DNA of 64,000 nucleotides from Doris montereyensis (GCA_037039925.1 JAXRKP010000001.1:146001-210000); one strand, 5' to 3'; positions 11,736 through 22,495 are shown, counted from the first letter of the stretch. The notes: generated by a model not told the origin, from the sequence alone. Numbers and translations are program-made.

Positions 11736-14227
11736 TTAAAAGTAATCATCGTCAGGCTCATCCTGATCTCCATCCCCAGACCGTCGTTACCAAAGAAATC
11801 ACCTCTTTCATCTTCAGCTTCCTCATCATGTGTATCAGAGTCATAATCTTCAGGTGGAATACCAGCAAGAGGATCTTCATGGATGACTGCTTCGAGCTGA
11901 AAAGACACATGTTTGGTGGAATTCTTGCTCTCAGAGGCCTCAGATTTTGGCTCTTCTTCCTCATCTGTTTTCTCTTCCCTTTTGTAGTTTCACTTGAAGT
12001 GCTAATAATTTCATCTTCTTTCTTTTCTAACTCGTTGTTACCTAGTGTCTGTGGTGCTGATTCTGTGTCTTTGTGTGGCTCTTCTGCAGGAGAAGAAGTC
12101 TCGGTATCAGCTGCGTATTCTACATTTGAAACTTGTGACTCTTCAATTCCATTTTCATCACCAAATGAGCTGTCCTCTTTATTTTTTTCATCTGAGCCAT
12201 CCTCTTCTTGCTGGTCGTGGTATGCCTTACTTGTTTCTTCTTCAATCTCACTAGTGCTCTTTTGCTCTGTCTCTTCTTCAGACTTTATTTTAGCTTCATT
12301 ACCATTATCATCTGCTTCCAATTCATTAACGTCTTGATTAATTTCTGAATCTGCTCCTGGTTCCTCTTCATCCTCCAGAGTTTCTTCCAATGTGGCCTCT
12401 TTAAGCTCCACATCGGCATTTTCTTCAATTTCAATGTTACCATCTGTCATGAAAAAGGAAACGTCTTGATCAGACTGGTCTTCTTTCGAATGTTCAAGTT
12501 TTTCAAGACCATCTGTTGTGGACGGAGTTTGTGGTTCTAACCTCTCTGGCTCTAAGTTCACATTTTGGGAGTCTTCAGATATTATTGCGTTAGCAGATGT
12601 ATTCTTTTGCGCATCGACCAAATTTTTTTGAGATTCTGTGTCCTGAACTTGAGCCTCAGTGGAAGGCAAAGATGTATTTGTTGAAGCATTCGTAATTACT
12701 TCAGCTGAAAAGAGTTTTCCTGACGTTGTGCTACATATTTGGGTACACCAAGCTCTGGGGAAATGGAAGCTGAAACTCTTTAGCTTCTACAGCTCGCTCC
12801 TTTCGCTAAAGTCCATGGACGACTGGACCCGGGGATGAGCAGACTTTGGTCTCCTTGGTGATCTCGAGATCTGTGGATTAAGTGGGCTGTTCGTACTGGG
12901 AGGTTTAGCACTGTTTGGTCGTCTACCCAAGGACTTCTTCTGACCAGATATTTGAAATCCAGGAGTCTCTCCATTTTGGGAAGTGTATTCCACATCAAAG
13001 TCTCCACCTCCAAAGGATTTGTTTATCTTTTCATCTATTGAATCAACGTTGGTTCTAATAGGTTTCTTTCCTCGTTGGATATTTTCGATTCTCCTGCGAG
13101 CTACTTCAGGCACAATTCGTTCTAATTCTGGATCGGACTTTGCCAAAGCTCTTTGTTGTGCTAGCTTTTGCCGCTTGTCATAACTTTCTTGTCTTTTCTT
13201 CAGCAGCCATTGATCGTAAGACATACGCATTTTGCGATTTTTTCTCTTCTTCTGTTAATATCTCCATTTCTTTTTTCTTCATTTCAAGTTTCTTTGAATC
13301 TTCTTTTCGTTCCTGCTGTAGTTTCATTAATCTCACCCGCCCAGACACTGGTCTCTTGTAAACAAACTTAGACTTCGGTGGATGAGGAGAAGGCATTTCA
13401 CCATTGCACTCATCTTTGGTATTATTGTTGGTGGTATGATCCCCCTCAGGTCTAATGACAGGAATAAATATATTCCTGTCACTGTGAGATGGTGCCGACT
13501 GAGGTCTTTCAATGCTGCGACCCCTCAAAGATCCTGTGTATTGGCTTTGTCCTTGTCTTTCAAACTCATCATCATGGGCTCTCTTTTTTCTCCTCTTGGG
13601 ATTTTTCCAGGCCTCTTTTTTTTCTTTACCATCCACTCTTTCACCTTTTTATCAGAATCTTTAAAGCACTTTTGCTTTTGTCTCTCATGTTCTTGCTTTT
13701 CTGCTCTCTCTTTTCGCTTTTTCTTTCTCTCTTCCGACTTCTGATGGCGCTCAGTTTATTTTAGATTTCAACCATTCTTGAATTGATGGGTTACTACTGT
13801 GTTTCAATTGTGTATCTGTATGTTGGATGATGCGGCTGGGTGATCTACTGCTGGACGGTCTTGGTTGTCTGAACTGGCGTTGTGCGAATCTCGTGAATCC
13901 CGAGAACTATATTCTTTACTTTCACTATCGCTCCTACAGTACCTGTGCCACTTCCACTAGTACTCCTTCCCCCTCGACCTTTGTTGAAACCACCCTTTGG
14001 ACTCCCCTTCCTCGCTTGACTGTTTCCAGATTTTCATGGTGCTGATGGTTTGCAGATGCTGGGCGTTGTCTTCCTGCTGATGCAGGTCTGATTTTCCATG
14101 GCCAAATTGGGCCGCCTTGATGGATGGGCAGTGTGTGGGCGACTGGGACGCGTGGAATTAGAGGAATTTGAACCCCCTTGCACCACCTGTAATGTGCGAA
14201 TGGCGGAATAGCCTTGGTCGGAGACAT
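11736..14227 (-). CDS. Coiled-coil, charged protein: large 3' exon, frame-broken
   Basis: This exon follows the acceptor CTTTCACAG (14236-14228). The coding signal is obvious but hops frames. Early parts contain TRPSRPHTAHPSRRPN and RPASAGRQRPASANHQHH. Next come RSPSRIIQHTDTQLKHSSN and IQEWLKSK, then KSEERKKKRKERAEKQEHE with KEWMVKK. After that come VYKRPVSGRVRLMKLQQE and MSYDQWLLKKRQESYDKRQ, and finally a long acidic tail ending DGDQDEPDDDYF-stop (11738-11736). The three WL/WM-x-K-K motifs in a basic coiled coil recall ciliary or microtubule-associated coiled-coil proteins, but I cannot name the family. KHVSFQ near 11910 fits the PP1-docking RVxF pattern. Frame changes fall near 14.1, 13.87, 13.75, 13.63, 13.25, 11.98 and 11.79 kb, several at A or G runs. 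An in-frame TAG sits at 12789-12787. Confidence 0.65.
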
Positions 14228-14976
14228 CTGTGAAAGAAAAGAGAACATGGTACAGATTTAAAATAAAAGCAGAAAACAGCACGTTTATTTTTCAAGTCAG
14301 GGTGGTATAGTTATTTATATAGTACATTTGTACATAGGGATTTTTAAATTGGAGGGAGATGCCTGTACGTTTTACAGTGGCAATTCAAAAAAGCTACAAC
14401 TTCTGACTTACTTTCATATCATGGTGTAAAAAAAAGTAAGTATTTGAAACCAAGATGCAAGAAATTAGTGTAGGATTGGGACCATAGTGTTTGTGGTTAA
14501 GTATTTAAATCAAACCCAACCAAAATGTGAACAACCAGGGTGGAAAGTGGTAACACAGCATGAAGGAGACAATTGGAAGGGTAAACAATTTCACTAATTT
14601 AAGAAACTTGAACCAAGCCCCAAAAAATAAATACAAATCACAGCCTTGAAAATGCTATAGTACTTTATCCTTTCTCCCAACTTTTATGAGTGGCTGCGAT
14701 TTCAAGTTTATGTTCTTTTATTTTCATTAGGATCTATGAAGGCCGTCGTTGGTCTCCCTGAAAGATCGAAGGTCATAGTGAACGGGTCATTCTTTTCTTG
14801 AATAATGGCCTTGAGGCTTATGTCGGCAGTTTTACAACTGGCTTCGGCATGGATGTACTAGCAAAACAAGGAAGATGTAGCAGGGCCTGTCTCAGATGAA
14901 TGGAGTACTCTATGATTCAGTTCATCGGACAAACATTTCTCTGCCATGTTTCTTTCGATTAAGGTTTAGATCTTTT

Positions 14977-15275
14977 TGTGGCTTAAGTGGTCTTGCGGTT
15001 AGGCTGTCGGACGTGGGATCATTAGGTCCCAGGTTCGAATCATAGCAATGAAAGGTTAAATGTAGTGTCCTTTGGGAACGACACTTAACACACAATTTCC
15101 CCACTCGACCCAAGTGAAAATGGGTGGCAGCACCAGCTTTGGATCAAAATCTGCGACAGACTAGCGTCATGTCCAGAAGGTGATTATTATCATCACCTGG
15201 TCCGCTTCCAAGCTATAGAAACCGGGAAAATCTCCGGCTCTATAGGTCGTGTTAGCTTTGAAGGGACTTTACTTT
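14977..15275 (+). mobile_element. tRNA-derived SINE (family S1)
   Basis: The head reads TGGCTTAAGTGG (A-box) and, about 45 nt later, GGTTCGAATCA (B-box), as in tRNA-derived SINEs. The body contains CCCACTCGACCCAAGTG, GACAGACTAGCGTCATGTCC and ends near GAAGGGACTTTACTTTA. Two further copies in opposite orientation lie at 15471 and 43741. Confidence 0.8.
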
Positions 15276-15470
15276 AAATTTACTTGTGTGATATTGATAT
15301 AGTCTATATTTGTAGTTCTTCTGCTGATCTGCCCAGCACGTGTACAACATTGATACAATTATAATTACACGTACAGCTATGTCGAGTGGGTCAAAGTAAG
15401 CGCATGACAAACCATCAGCTAGTAATAAAAGTGATGTATGAACAGCTTCAGTATGCCCTTGAAAAGTAAA

Positions 15471-15731
15471 GTAAAGTTTCTTTAAAGGCCATTAAAGCCT
15501 ATAGTACCGGAGCTTATCTCGGTTTCCGTGGTGCTTATCTCGGTTTCTGTGGCGTGGAGCTGAACAGCTGATAATAATCATTCCTGGATATGGCCTAGTC
15601 TGATGCAGCTTTTCAGTCACCCCCAAGCTAGTGCTTGTACCAATTTGCACCTGGGTCGAGTGGTAAGTGTCTTTCCGAGGAACACAACGTCGAACCTAGT
15701 TTACTTGAATTCGAACCCAAGAGTTCGAGAT
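15471..15731 (-). mobile_element. SINE family S1, inverted copy
   Basis: Reverse complement of the S1 element 200 bp away. It opens with the S1 tail (GTAAAGTTTCTTTAAAGGCC on the plus strand) and ends in the damaged B-box region (ATTCGAACCCAAGAG). A 24 bp block with CTTATCTCGGTTTC is duplicated inside. The A-box end is missing, so this copy is truncated at its 5' end. Confidence 0.75.
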
Positions 15732-15827
15732 TAAACAGATTATTGTAACAAGTGGTGCTTCATTACACCGAAGAGCTCGCTGAATTTCACTGCAGCCGAT
15801 CGACCGAGGCATAACAATATTATAGAG

Positions 15828-15851
15828 GTGGGGGGGTGGGGGGGGGGGGCT
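15828..15851. repeat. Poly-G tract
   Basis: A run of G interrupted by two T residues. Similar G or C tracts occur at about 21370, 27236, 33535, 38616, 39343, 40320 and 56358. They could fold as G-quadruplexes and are likely length-variable. Confidence 0.8.
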
Positions 15852-16034
15852 ATGGGAGGCTCGAATGGTGTTGTATATCGTAAGCATTTCTGTGATGTAT
15901 TTGTCATACTAATACCCGTATTATAATACTGCATTAATGTTTAGCAATTTTAATAAGGAATAGATCTATGTATTATGATTTTGAAACTTACTTATGAGGA
16001 ACAGAATGTAATTTCCTTCTTTGGATGAATAAAG

Positions 16035-16035
<1 letters not shown>

Positions 16036-16105
<70 letters not shown>
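16036..16105. repeat. (TTA)n microsatellite
   Basis: About 23 ATT units in a row. In reverse it reads as a poly-asparagine ORF, which is an artefact of the repeat. Confidence 0.95.
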
Positions 16106-16107
<2 letters not shown>

Positions 16108-16749
16108 GAAATAACAAACCAAGAGGACGTTGCCTTACAGCCTGCATCCCCTGTCTCGTTGCAACCGTCTTTTCCATGCACTAATGGGTTTAACCGATTA
16201 CTTTCGTACTCATCGAACCCCAAGCCCCCAGGATAACTAGATGGTTTCCGTCGATATCAACCGATAAACAGCACAACACAGAGGCCTACGAACTGCAACA
16301 TTAGTAAATTAGACTTAGAGGCAATGGCTTTCAGTGAATTGATTTAAAGGAAAACATTTGGCTTCAAACAACACTAACTGAGACACGTCAGTGTTAGGAT
16401 TAGTGGAAAACATCTCATCGGGATATCTTGACACAATAATATGCAAGCAGCTTAAATAAACTGCTACTCGTTTAAAAGTATACAGTTCGCTTCTACATTT
16501 GAATAATAATACTCAAAACAAATTAAACGCATTTTGCTTTTGCTTAATTCACATTTTGAGCACAATGAATACCTACTTTCCAGTTTGAATATGCTGGTAT
16601 TTTTAGAGAGAGAAAAAAATGATGACAACATTTCTAAAGGATACCCATGTGATAAATAACTTTCATTTTACTCCTATCAAAATAACCACCGGGCAGTGGA
16701 CAGGTAAGCACCTGTACAGGGAGTAGATGATCCCGCCCTCCACGAGTCT

Positions 16750-16950
16750 CCTGCTGCTTGCAGGCAGGTCTTGGCTGATCAAAGGCTAAGGGAGTTAACC
16801 CTGACAGAAAACAACCTGCTGCCTTGCAGGCCGGTCTTGACTGACCAATGGCTAAGGAGTTAACCCTGACAGAAAATAACAACCTGCTGCTTTGCATGTT
16901 GGTCTTGAATGACTAAAGGCTAAGGGAGTTAACCCTGACAGAAAATAACA
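16750..16950 (+). repeat. Three tandem ~66 bp repeats at the LINE 5' end
   Basis: Three units of CCTGCTGC-TTGCAGG(C/CC)-GGTCTTG-CTGA-CAA-GGCTAAGGGAG followed by TTAACCCTGACAGAAAATAA. Tandem 5' repeats often carry the internal promoter of LINEs. That role is inferred here from position, about 100 bp before the first coding sequence. Confidence 0.8.
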
Positions 16951-17055
16951 AGGCATGGTAGGGGGCCTTAAGGTGGCAGCCCCACCATCTATCTAGGGTA
17001 CAGTGGGCTGATCACCTACTTATCCAAAACAAACTGATTCAAAGTAATACATACA

Positions 17056-17346
17056 ATGATATACCCGGCTTGGCTTTCGAAGACGACTCTGGAAAAGAAC
17101 ACGGACTGTGATTTTGGAACATGGAATGTTAGGGCAATTAATGGAAAGGAGTTAGAATTAGCTGAAGAAATGGAAAAATTCAAAGTAGACATTTTGACTC
17201 TTACAGAAACAAAGAGAAAAGGACAAGGAATAGGAAATGCAGGACCAAATCATACTTTAATCTTCTCAGGAATAGATGTCAAAGATAGAGCTAGAGCAGG
17301 AGTAGGCCTCCTAATGCATAAAATAAAAGGCAAGAAAGGCTACTAG
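17056..17346 (+). pseudogene. LINE endonuclease domain, N-terminal part
   Basis: This is the longest intact piece of the endonuclease, about 96 residues. It contains CDFGTWNVRAINGKELELA, VDILTLTETKRKGQG (catalytic Glu in the TETK motif) and ARAGVGLLMHKIKGKKGY, then stops with TAG. The remaining endonuclease continues in another frame to about 17850. Confidence 0.8.
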
Positions 17347-18626
17347 AAACTTGGACATTTATAAACCCACGGCTATTAGAGGTAAATAGCAAACCAAAAG
17401 GAAGAGACATTAAATTATTAATAGCTTATGGACCAAACGAAGATGCCACCAAAGAAGAAAAAGATATCTTCGAAAATGATTTACAAATAGCTGCAGAGAA
17501 TCTCAAACCAAAACAGGAATTAATGGTTTTAGGAGATTTAAACGCTAGAGTAGGCGACAATGTAGAAACACCAGGAGGAGTAATAGGTAAAGAAGGAGAG
17601 ACAACAACTTCTCCAAATGGAGAGAGACTAATAGATTTTGCTTAAAGAATAACATGAAAATAGCTAACACATTTTTCCTCATAAAGATATCTACAAATAT
17701 ACAACAGTAAATGAAAACAGATGTGAAAAGTCAATCATAGACTACATAATAGTTAGCAGCTCCCTTTTTTACAGTACAATGGATGCTAGAGTAAGCAGAG
17801 GAGCTGAAATATTTAGTGATCATCACCTAGTGATAGCCAAAATGAGATTATTAAATGAAAAAAGAGAAGAAAGCTACTAAACTCAAAATAGAAGAACTAA
17901 ATAAACCAATAGTAAAACAGATGTACCAGTCCAGGATAAAAAGATATGTGAGTGAAAGGCAGATGGATCTGAAGGAAAGCACAATAGAAGAAAAGTGGCA
18001 AATATATAAAGAAACACTCCTCAGTTGTGCTGAAGAGGTCTGTGGTAGGAAACAACTTAAAGGAGATTGGAAAAGGACAGCATGGTGGAATGAGTATGTT
18101 AAGACGTAGATCAAAGAAAAGAAAGATGCCTGGAAGAAATATTTGCAAACAAAGAGACCAGAGGATAGGATAGATTACGTGAGTAAAAGAACTATCGCCA
18201 AAGAGGAAGTTAGGAAAGCAAAACAGGAACAGTGGGAAGAGTTTGGACAAAGACTTCAAGAAAGCTATCAAGGAAATCAAAAGCTGTTCTGGGGAGCAAT
18301 GAAGAGCATGAGAAAAACCAAAAACATGCCCAATACGACAAATTAAGAACGCCAAAGGAGAAAAAATGAAAGGAGACAGCGAAATCATGGAAAGTATTTT
18401 CAACAATTACATAATCCATCCAGAACATATGAAACAAGAGTACAGATCAATTATTAAGAGTAACAAGTAATGGAGATGAGACAGCTGAAGATGTAGATAT
18501 CTCAATGGAAGAACTTCAAACAGCTATAAGAAAAGTGAAATTAGGAAAAGCCCCAGGAGCAGACCACGTTTAGCCAGAAATGATTAAAAACCAAAGGAGA
18601 GAGGCAGACAAACTACTACATGCAAT

Positions 18627-19268
18627 ATGTCAACAAGCATGGAAGTCCAAACAGGTGCCAGACGACTGAAAAAGGGAACGGTAGTACCAATACATAAGAA
18701 AGGATCAACCATGGAATGCTCAAACTATAGAGGGATATCACTACTTAGCGTACCAGGAAAAGTGTATGCCAGGATTCTAGAAATGAGACTAAGGAAAAGA
18801 GTAGAGGATCAGATTGAAGAACACCAGAGTGGATTTAGACCAGGAAGAAGTGTACAAGATCACATATTTACAATTAGACAAATAATAGAAACATTCATTG
18901 AGAGAAACATTGACTTGCACCTGGATTTTATTAACTTAGAAAAGGCACTTGACACTGTGAGGAGGGACAAACTATGGCATTCCTTAAAAGAACACAACGT
19001 AGAGCAAAATTTACTAGAAGCCATTAAAAGTTTGTACAATAAACCAACATGTGCAGTAAGAGTAGCTGGAAATGTATCTGAAGAATTTGATGTAGATATA
19101 GGAGTAAGACAGGGTTGTGTCCTAAGTCCTCTTTTGTTTATCACATTTATGGATTCACTCGCAAAGGCATCTTCAAACATGAAGAAAATGAATGTAGGTA
19201 TGTGGAAGCTGAAACCAGTAAATGTATCAATGCTTTCATTTGCTGATGATTTAGTTCTGTTTGGTTAA
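18627..19268 (+). pseudogene. LINE reverse transcriptase fragment
   Basis: The fingers-palm region of a non-LTR reverse transcriptase, 200-plus residues without a stop. FRPGRSVQDHIF is motif 2a/3, FINLEKALDTV is motif A with Asn in place of the catalytic Asp, RQGCVLSPLLF is motif B and FADD (about 19240) is motif C. The translation ends at LVLFG-stop, where the element is cut off. Confidence 0.9.
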
Positions 19269-19659
19269 ATTCAGCGTCACCATTTCACAATGCATCAAAA
19301 TATCGGAGTATATTCCTTATTCCATAATGTAAACCTGTTTAGAGACGATTGCAAAACTATTCGGTCTTTAACAAGATATAGGACATGTGACAAATTTGTG
19401 AGTAACCCAATAAGCAGGGAAGCTATTGAATTCAATCTCTCACTCTACACTGTCAATATGACTGACTTGAAGAACAATACATGCAAAATTACACTAGAGA
19501 ACTAAATCAAGGGCAAACCCGTTATACGTTAAAGAGATCAAGTAACGTTCTTATCACAGAAAACGATATCCAACCACCTCCGTGCCCTTGATTTGAGACA
19601 CAGATGGACAAAAAGGAAGAAGAGAGCGACAGAAGTAAAAGAATACGGTAAATTCTTAC

Positions 19660-20675
19660 CAACAATGACTTCATTATAGCGTCTGTCTTCGTCTCGGTGA
19701 TTTCCAGAGGGTGGGGTAGTCCATTTACTGCGGAGTTATTCCCACCGTGGTTCGATGCGTGATATTGACCACTTAAGCCTTGTAAGCGTATTATTTGCTG
19801 TTTTGTCTGCTGCACGTATCCAGCAGGGTTAGGAAGAGGTTTTGTCACAAGGTGCTCAAGCTCCTGGTATTTCTGCTGAAGGACATCGCCGCTAGGAGTG
19901 GGACCTGCACATCTGGGACGAGGAACCTGTTTACGACGGACAAGTCGTCGTCCTCTGTCACCAGCTCCACCGGATTCACTCATGGTTTCCAGATGATTAC
20001 TTTGATGGCCGTTGTCATGGCGACCTAGCTCGGATGTGAGCCACCTGTTGTTTGTGTGGTGGAGACCATGGTTGAATGCAGTCTTCGTTTGAATAATCTC
20101 TTCTTCCTCTGCCTCTTCCTTTTGTTTTCTCCATTTTGAGTCCCTCCTTTGTTGTTTTGGCCTCCAATATCCCCTTCATCGTCCTTCACACTGCTGTCAA
20201 ATATGCTTGAGTAGTCATCTGTTTGACTCCTCTCTTCCGGCTCTCCGTGCTCTTCTTCAACTTTATCTAAAACTCTGTTGTTTTCTATCTCGAACGTTGT
20301 TGTGTGATCTGTTTCACGAACACCATTTGAGAATACTGGCTGGTCTTTTTTAACAGTGAAATCACCTTCATTATAAAAGTCTTCCCACATATCATTTTCC
20401 TCGTCTTTCGCCATTTTGGAACTGCGTGTGTTTTCGAAACCACGCACACTTTCAGTTTGGCTAAGATGGCCTTGAACTTGTTCTTTTGAATTTTCAACAC
20501 TACTCTTAGCTTCTATTGACTCTTCAGAAATGGTCATGAGCCGATTGTCATTCTCCTTGTCACTGTCGTTGCTGTTCCTGTCTACTGTCGTGCCCCCATT
20601 GACCACTGTCTTTAGGAATCCCAATGGTCCGTTGGCATCAGTGTCGTTTGGGGCGTTGTTGTTCTGGTAACTCAT
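19660..20675 (-). CDS. 5' coding exon of the charged coiled-coil gene, frame-broken
   Basis: ATG at 20675-20673 (CCAATGAGTTACCAG) follows an in-frame TGA and opens an acidic, Ser/Asn-rich frame: MSYQNNNAPNDTDANG..., DEENDMWEDFYNEGDF and a basic cluster NKRKRQRKKRLFKRR. It stops at TAG near 20025. A second frame starts at ATG 19983 with a good Kozak context (GAAACCATGAG): MSESGGAGDRGRRLVRRKQ, VLQQKYQELEHLVTK, NPAGYVQQTKQQIIRLQG. It is open through 19660, where TTG|GTAAGAA is a strong donor in phase 0. The second frame is also open upstream of its ATG (ELGRHDNGHQSNHLET). One protein broken by a one-base shift near 20030 is the simplest reading. Alternatives are a second start or a separate upstream ORF. 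Function unknown. Confidence 0.6.
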
Positions 20676-21407
20676 TGGTTCAACTGTTTGAAAGGACAAA
20701 GCTCAATCCATGCATTTGCTCGATATGCCGTCATCGGAGTGATGTTTCAAAGCTCTACGGTTGCTTGATAACCAGTGAAAGAGTAACTGTGCTGGAGCGT
20801 CACTCTTTGTTCTGCAATGATATAAAAATTGATATTTATCGAAACTGATATTTTGAGGGGAAAACCCAAACCTAATAGTGAAATAAAGCCGATGGAAAAC
20901 AAAACAAACACGCCTACAACTTTCTATCTCAGGACGAAAAAAAAAAGACGTTACGGTTGCAATCAGTAATGGCAGTTGAGCTGTTAACATTAGAAGCAAA
21001 TTAACAACAACAAAAATTCATTCCTTGGCTATTTAACGGTTTTACACATGTACGAACTACGTTGTATCTCTTAATTAAAGGTCGCGCTTTACAATATTAA
21101 CTAAAACACGTTCCACACGTGAACAAAACACAAACAAACAAAACAAAACAAAACAAGCTACATATAATATAAACCAAATGATCGGAACCCACAGCCGTTA
21201 GAATGACCCATACTCTTCGCGTCGGTAGCCTACTGGCTATTAATTACTCTATTGGCTCAGTGGTGTGAGATTATAGGCGTTCCGTTACGGCATTGAAGAT
21301 CACTTTAATGTATATTGGATAACAGGTTTGAAGGGGAAATGGTGGGGGCGGGCGGGGAAGGACGGCGGGTGGGGGGGGGGGGGCAGGGAAGTTTTTTATT
21401 TTAAAAA
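20676..21407. other. Probable promoter/5' region of the minus-strand gene
   Basis: No ORF of interest. Because the host gene's first ATG is at 20675 on the minus strand, its 5' UTR and promoter should lie here. I see no TATA box at a convincing place. A G-tract occurs near 21370. Confidence 0.3.
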
Positions 21408-21530
21408 AATTGAAATTTACCTCATCCACTGTATGCGACGATCACAGGGTCAACTGAAGGCAGAAAGATGAATGACAGAAGGACAGGAAAGAAGTAAGAT
21501 CTACCAACAGCGCCGTAAGCCATCACGGGC
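21408..21530 (+). repeat. Short dispersed repeat family R1, copy 3
   Basis: TTGAAATTTACCTCATCCAC, TGTATGCGACGATCACAGGG, GACAGGAAAGAAGTAAGATC and TACCAACAGCGCC occur in the same order as in the other R1 copies, with more substitutions. Confidence 0.7.
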
Positions 21531-21654
21531 ATACATAGAAACAATAAAAACTATACGTGTATACATGAATACAATTACATATACGTAATGAAATAAAATA
21601 TTAGCGCGAGATTGCGTAAAAACCTCCACACCTTCAAGGCTTGATGATTCATCA

Positions 21655-22035
21655 TCATCATCAACTGCATTATTATCCACTAAGACGTTGCATCCCTCAC
21701 ATCACCTCTGAATGTCTCTCTGTCCTGTGGCATTCTTCCTGCCTCTGTTATTGGAGTTTTTTTTCCCAAATGTTTCCCCTAGGCATATATATATTTTTTT
21801 TTCAAATGCTTCCCCTAGGCCTATATGTAATATTGGGTTTTTTTTTTCAAATGCTTCCCTAGGCCTATATATTATATTATCATCTTTCTTCAATCTTCTG
21901 TATGGCCTTCCTCTGTCACTTTCCCCACTCATTTTACCCTCCTAAATCATTTTTCCTAGAACGTTATTTCGTTTGATGTGACCAAAGTATTTCAGCTTTT
22001 GAGCTCCAACAAACCGTTCCAGCTTGACGATTAGC
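21655..22035 (-). pseudogene. LINE C-terminal fragment with internal tandem insert
   Basis: The minus strand reads RFVGAQKLKYFGHIKRNN, then GKMSGESDRGRPYRRLKKD, and after an unrelated stretch AGRMPQDRETFRGDVRD-ATS-stop. These are the conserved post-RT motifs of animal LINEs (KLKYFGH, GKxxGxRxRGRP, A-x-DRxxFR). The two parts are separated by three tandem copies of a 35-50 bp unit (TATAGGCCTAGGGGAAGC, then ATTTGAAAAAAAAA) at about 21755-21880, which is not LINE sequence. Confidence 0.75.
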
Positions 22036-22495
22036 GTGAAACAAACATGGCACTGAAACAAGATTTGCTGCACAACCCACAACCAAACACTTACATGCGT
22101 GACTAGCGCAAGCTTCAGTTGCTACCGCTTCATATGTAAATGAATAATATAGAACTCTTTAGAAAAATCGATTTCACTTTTCGTGTTTGCTTTACAATCA
22201 TTTCTAAAGAGTTGTTCAATGCCATCCACGAAAAGAAAATATTTATGTTCTTGAAGGAATCGTTCCTTGAATTTGAAATCGCCGTAGTCATAATATTATC
22301 ATTGTCAAATTATTACTTACTTGGCATTCTTTATGTTAGATTCTAAAAAAAAAGCACTAGCAAATGTAGGGCCACAAGGCAAATCGAATAGAATGACATA
22401 AATAAAGATCTAGAGCGATGGTGATTGATAGATTACATTTTTTGAAAAGTGAATGAACGATTGTAGCACAAGTCTTGTTGTTGAATTGTATTTGT

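Larger units (their letters stand above)
16740..19268 (+). mobile_element. Non-LTR retrotransposon (LINE), 3'-truncated, defective
   Basis: Translations in several frames give an AP-endonuclease followed by reverse transcriptase. Endonuclease signs are GTWNVR (about 17121), LTLTETKRKGQG, GDLNARVG (about 17532), IIDYIIV (about 17738) and SDHHLVIAKMRL (about 17815). The linker IKEKKDAWKKYLQ precedes RT motifs GKAPGADHV, KGTVVPIHKKGS, SNYRGISLL, HQSGFRPGRSVQDHIF, FINLEKALDTV, RQGCVLSPLLF and SFADDLVLF. The polymerase motif A aspartate, normally FIDLEKAFD, is Asn here. Stops and frameshifts interrupt the reading (17346, 18570, 18668). Homology stops just after FADD at 19268, so the thumb and C-terminal region are missing. 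The 5' end carries tandem repeats. It belongs to the broad endonuclease/RT LINE group often annotated as RTE- or CR1-like; the clade is not settled. Confidence 0.9.
14228..19659 (-). other. Intron of the 11.7-20.7 kb gene, repeat-filled
   Basis: GT at 19659-19658 (TTG|GTAAGAATT) and AG at 14229-14228 bound a 5.4 kb intron between the two coding exons. It contains a tRNA-derived SINE (14977), an inverted second SINE copy (15471), a (TTA)n tract (16036) and a LINE lying opposite to the host gene (16740-19268). The ORF at 19290-19505 after the LINE has no recognisable features. Confidence 0.6.

Noticed and set aside
11654..12337. Plus-strand 227-codon ORF
   Set aside because: It is the antisense shadow of the acidic minus-strand coding exon.
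14977..15060. Functional tRNA gene
   Set aside because: A- and B-boxes are present but no complete cloverleaf, and the same head heads other SINE copies.
15992..16177. Poly-Asn ORF, and homopolymer ORFs at 31376-31769 and 34154-34477
   Set aside because: Translations of trinucleotide microsatellites with no non-repeat coding sequence attached.
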